NCBI GenBank assembly: GCA_025201375.1
Contig: JAIWZP010000057.1
Location: 1-64,000 of the forward strand
Direction: 5' to 3'
DNA: 64,000 nt
DNA from: Gongronella butleri
Taxonomy: Eukaryota; Mucoromycota; Mucoromycetes; Mucorales; Cunninghamellaceae
Part shown: in pieces, positions 56,923 through 64,000 of the stretch
Layout of the letters: every line of letters starts with the position of its first letter
Numbering within the stretch: the first letter of the stretch is position 1
Program-made: the position numbers and the translations under genes
Notes under the pieces: generated by a model
Databases searched by the model: none
Seen by the model: the letters and a program-made list of their open reading frames with translations, nothing else
What the model was told of the DNA's origin: nothing

Positions 56923-58622
56923 GTACAGTACGCCTGGATCCCCCGCCGGACTCGGTCATTCAGCTCTGGTGTGGACAACATGTCAGCCAAATCGTACCTG
57001 GACAATTTTGGCGGCACTCGATCGACGTTGCTCAACAGGATAGCCATGGCAATATGGCGCCATTGCTTCCAGCGACGCATCACATCGACCACTCTGTTCG
57101 TCCCGTCGGCTTTCAACCCAGCCGACGGGTCATCGCGGGCGCTTCAGACGGAAACAGAGTGGACTCTTCCACAGACAACCTTTTCTTTGATAGAGGATCG
57201 TCTGGGACCCCACCACGTGGACCTTTTTGCGACGCAGGGGAACGCGCTTCTTCCCCGATTTGTCTCTCGCCTTCATCACCCCCGCGCTCTTTGGTCGAAT
57301 GCGTTCTCACGCCCATGGTCGACTCTCCAAGCACTGAGGCCAATTCTCGTGCCTCCGTGGAATCTGCTGACAGCTTCGCTACAGTAGCGCATTGGACGCG
57401 GGACCGCCAAGCGGCGACACTCGTGACGCCCAATTGGCCGTCAGCCCCGTGGTATCCTCGTCTGTTGGCATTGACATCGTCCCCACCTCTGGTCCTCCCC
57501 GCAAGCGACGACGCGACCCACCCTCTGCACGCGCACACCAATCTGCTAGCGTGGGACCTGCCAGGAAACGCGCTCGCCCTTTGACCGGCGCCATTTCGGC
57601 ATTGGCCCGCGAGCGTTTGGACGCCTTGAGCCCTCGTATCGGCAACAATGTGGTCCACAGGCTGCTTCGCATGCGCATCGAGTTTGAGATCTGGTGCCGC
57701 GACCAATCCCCACGCACCCGTTGATCCCGACGACCCGCCAGCCGATCGTCTTTTGGATGTCATCTGGTCCCTCGCTCAAGCTCGTTCTTGGATTTCGTCC
57801 ACAACCCTCAACGAATTGGGACACGTCCGTCGTCTGCTGCCCGCAGCCAACAAGCGCGCTGCCCTGTCGGTCGACCCCCAGGTCACCGAATTTCAAGATG
57901 ATCTACGCGCAGACACCATCCAGCAGCCCCTGAAAGATGGTTCGTACGACATTGGCCCGGCTATCGCCTACATCCGCGATCTCGGCGACAACCACGACAT
58001 GCCCATGCGCGAGCTCGCGTACAAGGCGGCATGGCTCGTCGCCATGGTGAGTTTCCTGCGGCCCTCGGACATGGCGCGCACCGACTTGGCGCAGTCATCT
58101 TTCCTCGCCCCGGCCCCGGTCATCCGCCTTGCCATGGTCGCGCCCAAGGAGCGACGCGGCGGTCGCCGTTATGTGATGGCCATCACTCTCGACAAACACG
58201 ATGACCCCGTGCTTTGCCCCTTACTTGCCATCCGCGCATACTACGATCGTTTGGGTCGCCCGTCAACACGCCACCCTCACCCTGTCAATGACCGCATCTT
58301 GATCACGCCTTTGTTCCGACGCTGCGCAGGCAATCACGACGCGCCAGTGGTCGCGTCCATGATCGGACACTACATTCGCGGTGTCATGCGCAAGGTGACG
58401 CGCGAGCCGGCATCCTTGTACGTCCCAAGGCTCGCGCTCTCGGCGCCACGATTGCAGCTCTTTCCGGCACGCCCATCGACGACATCGTGGCACGCGGCGC
58501 TTGGTCCTCCAAAGAAATGTTTCAGTATTTTTATCGCATTTCTTCCTCCACGACGACCAATTTCTCGATGATCACTCTGGACGACACCCAGAGGGAGCAG
58601 ACTGCTCGTGTCTTATTTTAAG
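56923..58622 (+). mobile_element. 5'-truncated, broken DIRS-like (tyrosine recombinase) retroelement
   Basis: GC-rich block between AT-rich flanks. It starts with the end of an RNase H domain (VDNMSAKSYLDNFGGTRSTL, then FVPSAFNPADGSSRAL) and the post-RNase H segment usual in DIRS elements (LGPHHVDLFATQGNALLPRF). A proline/basic linker follows. After a frame change comes a tyrosine recombinase domain (MVSFLRPSDMARTDL with the first catalytic Arg). After another frame change it ends ARALGATIAALSGTPIDDIV and ARGAWSSKEMFQYFYRI (second Arg, Trp, and Tyr nucleophile region). The reverse transcriptase and gag parts are missing. At least two frameshifts make it non-functional. Terminal repeats were not found. 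Confidence 0.85.
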
Positions 58623-59027
58623 CCCGTCGCTAAAGTTAGGCGTTAGGAGATAGAGCAGCGTAAAATGGTGGATTTTGTTTCGAAAATATGCAAATGTTGT
58701 CTGATACGGCACCCACGTAGTGGCCAAATGCTGTTCAATTCCGTCGCCTCAACCTATACAAACGGCATCTACGTTGGCCAACAATTTGACTCGTAAAGAC
58801 CAAAATATTTGGTTTCATTAGTTTCCCGTCAACCATGGAGCGACATACTTTTTTTTTTTTTTTTTGGTAAAAAGAGACATCAAGCATGAACGTGTCGGCG
58901 CGAAACGGCGGCGCGTAGAAAAATGGCAATTGGGCAATGGCAAATTCCGCTTTTCAACGTTTTGTCTCTTTTCTTTCTTTCTTTCTTTCTTTTTTTTTTT
59001 TTTTTTTTACTTGCACTTTTGATTGGT
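58623..59027. other. Promoter region of the sphingomyelinase gene
   Basis: Contains a T18 tract near 58850 and a (CTTT)n plus poly(T) tract near 58970-59008, ending 20 bases before the start codon. No other motif recognised. Confidence 0.5.
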
Positions 59028-60597
59028 ATGGCCGATGCTGACACTCTGCGCGTCTTGACATTGAACTGCTGGCAAGTGGATGCACTGGTGAAAAAAAGGT
59101 TTTTTTTGCTGATTGTAGTCAATTTTTAAAAGGGGCCTCCTGGTTGTGTCCAAGAAACGGCGATCGAGACTGGAGGCCATTGCTCATGCCCTTGTCCAGT
59201 GCGAGTACGATTTGGTCACGCTGCAGGAAGTGTGGGTTCAGAGCGACTTTGATTTTATCAAGCAGCGTGCCGCGCAAGTATTTCCGCATATTAAGTACTT
59301 TTACAGGTAAAAATGCGCGACGCACAACGCGTGCCTTTTTTTTTTTGACGTGTTTTTTGCCCCAATAGTGGCACTCTTGGCAGCGGGCACGTGATGTTAA
59401 GCAAATTCCCTTTTGTTTCCACGTCCTACTGGCGCTATTCGCTTGCAGGGCGACCGCTAAAAGTCTTCCACGGGGACTTTTATGTGGGCAAAGGCTGTGC
59501 ATCCGCCTGCATTCAACACCCAGTGGTCGGCTTGCTTCAAGTATTTACGACGCATGTAAGAAAGAACGCACCGCGCAGTGACGTATCGCGTTAATCCTTT
59601 TTTTCTATATTTTTTTTTGTCAGCTCCACGCGGGTTATGGCAAGACGGACGAGTACAGAGGTCATCGCATTAGTGAAACATGGGAATTGACGTGTTTGAT
59701 CCGCGACGCGGCAAGCCAAGGAAGGCAAGTCATTGTGGTACGTCGAAATAATCCACAAAAAAAAAAAAAAAAAAAAAAAGAGAAACAGGTGCAATTCATT
59801 GATCCGCGGCGCTTGATTTCTTGTAGACTGGCGATTTTAATAGCGTCCCATCGAGCTTCAATTACAAGATTTTGCGCGACCATGGCTTGCTGGCGGATTC
59901 ATGGTTCGAGATGCACGCTCATTACGATGGAAGCTGCGTAGATGGGCATGAAGATGAAGATGATCAACAAGCGTACATCCAGCGGCACGGCGTGACATGC
60001 AATTCGTCGGCCAACACGTGGTCCAAGCATTACGGCGCAGCGAGGCCCACTGGCAGCCGCTTGGACTATATTTTTTATCGGCCCACAGCGCAGATGACGT
60101 GCACGCAATCGCGCGTCGACTTGTTCGAGTGCGTTCCTGGCGAGCGCTACAGCTATTCGGATCACTTTGGCGTGTGCTCGACGTTTAAAATCGCGGTCCA
60201 CGATGTCAGGGCCGTTTCACCGCAGCATCCATGCGACACGCGCCTCACACCGGGAACGCTGGAGGAGATCATCCTATTACTGCAGTCGGATCAGCGCATC
60301 ATGCAGCGCACTGCGCGCCGCCGGCTTATTTGCTTTGCTTTGCTCGTGCTGCTCACGCTCGCTCTCTATGTGGCCATTGTCGCCGTCCCTGGCACGACCG
60401 GTCGCCCGGCCGCGTGGGTCGTGCCGTTTGTGCTTGGTCTCTTGCTGATTCTAGCGTCCGTCTCGGCCGTGATCTTTCTAATTGTTGGCTTTGTATTTGG
60501 TTTTAGCGAAGCACAGACCATGCAGCAATTTGTGGATGATCTGCATACGCTTTTGGCTGCACTTGAGGGGCAATTGGTCACCGATGGCGCACTGTGA
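59028..60597 (+). CDS. ISC1: Neutral sphingomyelinase / inositol phosphosphingolipid phospholipase C
   Basis: Five exons: 59028-59071, 59133-59306, 59369-59555, 59624-59737, 59827-60597, giving 429 aa. It would hydrolyse sphingomyelin or, in fungi, inositol phosphosphingolipids to ceramide at membranes. The DNase I-like fold shows all metal and catalytic positions: Asn13 in LTLNCWG, Glu47 in TLQEVW, Asp176 and Asn178 in TGDFNS, Asp253 in RLDYIFYR, and Asp285-His286 in SDHFGV. Two C-terminal hydrophobic segments (about 340-360 and 369-398) anchor it, as in yeast Isc1 and mammalian SMPD2. Intron 1 has a GC donor (TG|GCAAGT): only this joins LNCW to GLLVVSKKRR. AATAAA lies at about 60675. Confidence 0.93.
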
Positions 60598-61379
60598 CCA
60601 TCCACACGGCGCGTGGGGGAGGTGACAGCGTTACCTTTAAGAGCGGACAATTTCGACAAATATAATGAACAGAAAATAAATGCATGATGAGCCTCGCGCC
60701 ATAAGCGATGTTTTTAACATTAGTATGTGGCCAGTGCAACAAAGGACCATTCAAGACCCAGCACCTCTGATACATCTCTGAATGCCATGGTCAGCATATA
60801 ATTCGCTACTTTTGGCGAAAATGCGTCAAGAGGTATTCCAGGAATGGATCAATTGCCATGAGACGTGGCTGCGGGGTAGGCGCACGTCTCGCTGCCGACC
60901 ATTGCTTGACCGCAATTGCATGGCATTGTGGAGAAAGGCTCAAATTAGCGAATATTCGACGCGGATCATAAAAAAGGGGATCCCAGTTGATCTCACCACT
61001 CTTTTTTTTTTTTTTTTTTTTTTTTTGACTGGCGTCCATTGTATTAAAATTTGAAATCAACCACAGCCACAATTTGCGGTAACCCACACAACAAGAATTT
61101 TGTGTATTACCTGTTTTTGGTCAAAATGAATAAAGGACTTGCGGAAGTCATTGGATGTGCCACGTTAATTGTGCCTCAAAAGTGGGATTGAAAGGCAGCA
61201 GCATCTGCTGCTACTCGTTGCTGGCGACCGCGCGCGGAAAAGCCGACATTCGCGTGCTAAAAATCCGACGAACGCATGCTTCACCAAATAGCAATACGCC
61301 TAGTCGCTAGTCACGACATCATGGCAGGAGACACAAGATGGAACAGCCTATTTCTTGTGACACTCTTCCAGAAAATGGT
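60598..61379. other. Intergenic, no gene recognised
   Basis: Poly(T) run at about 61002-61025. No convincing gene. The distal part is the promoter of the small secreted protein. Confidence 0.5.
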
Positions 61380-61388
61380 TATAAAAGG
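61380..61388 (+). promoter_or_regulatory. TATA box of the small secreted protein gene
   Basis: TATAAAAGG, about 52 bases upstream of the ATG. Confidence 0.7.
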
Positions 61389-61439
61389 ACGATTTCTGCC
61401 ATTTGTCTCGGCGCCAATTCCGCGTCCGGCACAATCAAC

Positions 61440-61712
61440 ATGAAACTTTACGTCGTAATTGTCGCTGCCCTCGCTTTGTTCATGCAATTTGTTTCCGCTG
61501 AGACCGGCAAGTACGCGAAAGCCGTTGAACAGTGGTGTGGATCGGAGCACAAAGCGACCACGCCTACCTACAAGTGTGGCCGAAAGTGCCATTATGCGCA
61601 CTATGTGACCGGCAAGAACGTCTGGCTAACTGACCACTACCCTGCCACAGGATGCTTCAAAAATTGCTGCTTTGCTAGCCACAAGAGCCCTTGGTTGCGC
61701 CCCATCTATTAA
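61440..61712 (+). CDS. Small secreted cysteine-rich protein, 90 aa
   Basis: A single-exon frame with a consensus TATA box upstream and AATAAA at about 61741 just after the stop. The start MKLYVVIVAALALFMQFVSA is a clear signal peptide with a likely cleavage after VSA. The mature part of about 70 residues has six cysteines in the pattern C-x12-C-x3-C-x21-C-x3-CC, so three disulfides are likely, and is basic and aromatic-rich. This suits a secreted antimicrobial, effector-like or surface protein. The spacing does not match a defensin or hydrophobin that I know, so no function is assigned. Confidence 0.75.
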   Translation: MKLYVVIVAALALFMQFVSAETGKYAKAVEQWCGSEHKATTPTYKCGRKCHYAHYVTGKNVWLTDHYPATGCFKNCCFASHKSPWLRPIY

Positions 61713-62612
61713 TCGATTGGACCACTTTTGTGATCTGTGAAATAAATAATCCCTTTTACTATGCTTTTAATAATTTTTTCGTGCACGTCGCCCATTATGA
61801 GCTTCCCCTGGTTAAATTGTGTGAAGCATTGACGCCAATGGCCATTCGCCATGGGGATTCACAGCCGGCCATATCAGACTTGGCATCAAAAAGGAGAAAG
61901 AAGAAAAAAACGCTCATGACTTGCCTTGACACCAAATCAAGAGTTATTGAGCGCGAGCTTACAGAGCTCGGCTGATCAAATAGTGTTGCCTTACGAGGTC
62001 CATCTGCCCTCAAAATGAGCAAAACCATGCAGTAAACTAAAAAAAAAAAAAATCAAAAGCAACACTTGATGCACTTGATGACAACTGGAGTTGGTGTTGC
62101 CACTTTAAGTGGATGCCAGTGGGCGAAGAGGTAGACAATTAAGATCTTGTTCTGTACCCATATGATTATAATGTCTTACCATCGTGGCTTTCTCTGACAA
62201 TTGACCAAGAGTATCCGATATTTTGTAAAGTCATTGCAAAAATATAATCTCGCCGCATAGATCTTCTTTTGCAAGTCAGGCAACAGAGGCTCAATGTTGT
62301 ACGTTCGCGCTTTGAAACAGAAGACAAGGACCGTTCGCGCTATTTATTCATAAATCATAAAAAACAGATATCTTTTTTTCAATTTTGTCCGCTTCAGAGG
62401 CCTTGTTCGGCATTTGAATCACCACAAATCATACCAATTTCGCGCTTATTTGCCCGACAGCGGCCTTAAAACTTACCAAAATGCTTGAAAAACACTTTTT
62501 AATTTGTTTTGACTATCAAGCCACCTCCCAATGTGCTCAATAACCAAAAACCCGGTGAAAAAATATTTCATGAAAGAGCCGAGGAGAACAGGATGATTTC
62601 CCAAAAACATAA
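61713..62612. other. Intergenic, no gene recognised
   Basis: AT-rich sequence with short open frames only. A poly(A) run lies near 62040-62052. Confidence 0.5.
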
Positions 62613-62694
62613 GTCAGTGTGTCCGAGTGGTTAAGGAGTGTGACTAGAAATCACATGGGCTCTGCCCGCATAGGTTCAAATCCTGTCGCTGACG
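62613..62694 (+). tRNA. tRNA-Ser (AGA)
   Basis: Acceptor GTCAGTG pairs with CGCTGAC plus discriminator G. The anticodon loop CTAGAAA gives AGA. The long variable arm (TGGGCTCTGCCCGC) is typical of a type II tRNA, and the T arm is TAGGTTCAAATCCT. No intron is seen. Confidence 0.93.
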
Positions 62695-63479
62695 CTATTC
62701 TTTGGTTTCCTTTCGAGGATGCCTCTTTTTTTCTTTTTGTCCAGACGAAATCCGAAGAGATTTGGTTAGATCAACATTGCAAAACGCAAGAAAACGTAAC
62801 GTCATTCTGTGTTTTGTCGATTTTTTTTTTTTTTTTGCCAGGACACTCCCATTTTTTATTGCATCACTGGAAAGCAACAATCGTGTTGCATTCATCATCT
62901 AATTTACAGCCCGCTAGTTGAGCGCAAACTGGAGCAATGGCTCGTCAAACAAAAAAAAATGGGAGTTTGCTCCCCTGACTATCTCTGAACAATTTTGAAT
63001 CAGGTTTAACTTTGATCTAGCGTGTCTTTTGTCGCGTCACGAGATACCCCGAGCGATTATTTTGCCAGGAAATCCAGCGAATGGGTCGAATTTCACAAAA
63101 AAAAATATCTGAATCGTGCATTTTGAATGTGTTCTCGTTGAGGGCACGATCAAACAAAGAAAGGTGGACTTGAAATGCACGAGCGACATGAGGCGATAAG
63201 AGTGCCTGCATCCCGAGATGATTTCGTTTCTAGTCTGATGAGCATCATACCATAAATTGCGCTTGATCTTAATCTTTCGTGAATTGCGCAATATTGAACA
63301 AAAATCCGCCAGCCCATCGTCATGAAAACCTTGTAAAACTGCGCATTTTTGTGTTGAACAAAGAGCGTTGTGAATTTATGGCCAACTTCCAATGACTTAG
63401 AAATAACTATTTTTAATATTTTATCAATTGTAGCTCGCTAAAAAAGGCACTACATCGTCCCGAAACTCGTTGCAATAGG
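62695..63479. other. Intergenic, no gene recognised
   Basis: A T16 run follows the tRNA at about 62821; AT-rich with short open frames. Confidence 0.5.
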
Positions 63480-64000
63480 AATCGGCAGGCTTGAACTTCT
63501 AAGTGGAGCCTCACCTTGCAGTTGTCACAAGTCATTGAGGCGCGCCACAAACAAATCAATATTTGGCCGCGATGGGGCTCCAAAACCAAAATCCAAAAAA
63601 GAGGTCCCCAGAATTGCGCCAAACTCATCCGCAAGAAAGGGAGCATTGAGAAACCTCACATAATGACAAAAAGTGCAGGAGTCTATCTTTTATTGACGAG
63701 CAATTCGTGATTTTCGTTAAAACTTCAAACGCGAATTGTATTGAAGACCGTGTCATATATCTCAGCTGACGCGTCCACCATCAAGAGACGTTCCGTGTGC
63801 ATGTCTGCTAGAAACCAGACGCGTCGCGCTCAACGTTTGACACGGGTTTTCACGCGTCCAATTTGCTCCGCAAACACGTTGTGCGCTTCAATTTTGCCTA
63901 GAGCTATTTTTTGCAATGATCATCGACAGCCACGTACGCAGCAGATCGTGCTCTATCTGGTGATCCGTGTTTCGCGGCTCTGTAACCAATTTTCGTTGAC
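63480..64000 (-). repeat. R1 dispersed repeat, partial copy at the window edge (inverted)
   Basis: From the edge inward on the minus strand: the CAGAGCCGCGAAACACGG and CAATGATCATTGCAAAA-type block as at 33.9 kb, GCGTGAAAACCCGTGTCAAAC, GACGCGTCTGG, GACGCGTCAGC, then GAATTGCTCGTCAATAAAAG near 63700. Orientation is opposite to the copies at 1, 13 and 24 kb. Cut by the window edge. Confidence 0.7.

Noticed and set aside
1..64000. CRISPR arrays, prokaryotic operons or phage-defence systems
   Set aside because: Genes are intron-rich and eukaryotic, and no regularly spaced direct repeats were seen.

Overview
The window looks like nuclear DNA of a fungus, most likely an early-diverging (Mucoromycota-like) filamentous one. 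RAD7 with its fungal N-terminus, a Dsc2/UBAC2-type protein, a fungal-type rhomboid, a mitochondrial bL9, many short GT-AG introns and a DIRS-type tyrosine-recombinase element all fit. The species cannot be named from the sequence alone. Sixteen protein genes could be spliced by hand so that every exon set adds up to an intact frame; together they contain 67 introns.

Layout. 0-15 kb is gene-poor: a decayed minus-strand gene (about 1.3-5.8 kb), tRNA-His and tRNA-Tyr, two dispersed repeat families (called R1 and R2 here) and one small orphan membrane protein. 15.4-28.5 kb holds three paralogous Baeyer-Villiger monooxygenases with the DNA-repair gene RAD7 between the first two. 28.6-39.5 kb holds a UBAC2/Dsc2-like ER protein, an unrecognised Q/S/P-rich protein, an R1 copy, STT3 and the PP2A B55 subunit. 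39.7-43.5 kb has a methyltransferase with a decayed 3' duplicate beside it, then ribosomal protein eL38. 43.7-54.1 kb has a membrane-anchored polysaccharide lyase family 8 protein, a leucine-rich-repeat protein, bL9m, an Alba protein and a rhomboid lacking its catalytic serine. 54-64 kb is again repeat-rich: R2, a broken DIRS-like retroelement, a neutral sphingomyelinase, a small cysteine-rich secreted protein, tRNA-Ser and a terminal R1 fragment.

Most genes are unrelated housekeeping functions. Two sets suggest common themes: the monooxygenase trio (probably one expanded oxidation capacity), and STT3, the UBAC2-like protein, the pseudo-rhomboid and sphingomyelinase, all of the endomembrane system. 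Noncoding DNA is marked by very long A/T homopolymers, often placed directly after the 5' splice site, by GC-AG introns, and by many copies of the octamer GACGCGTC. No prokaryotic-style system, CRISPR array or obvious novel multi-gene system was found; the best candidates for new biology are the R1 repeat family, the monooxygenase cluster, the pseudo-rhomboid and the splice-site homopolymers.
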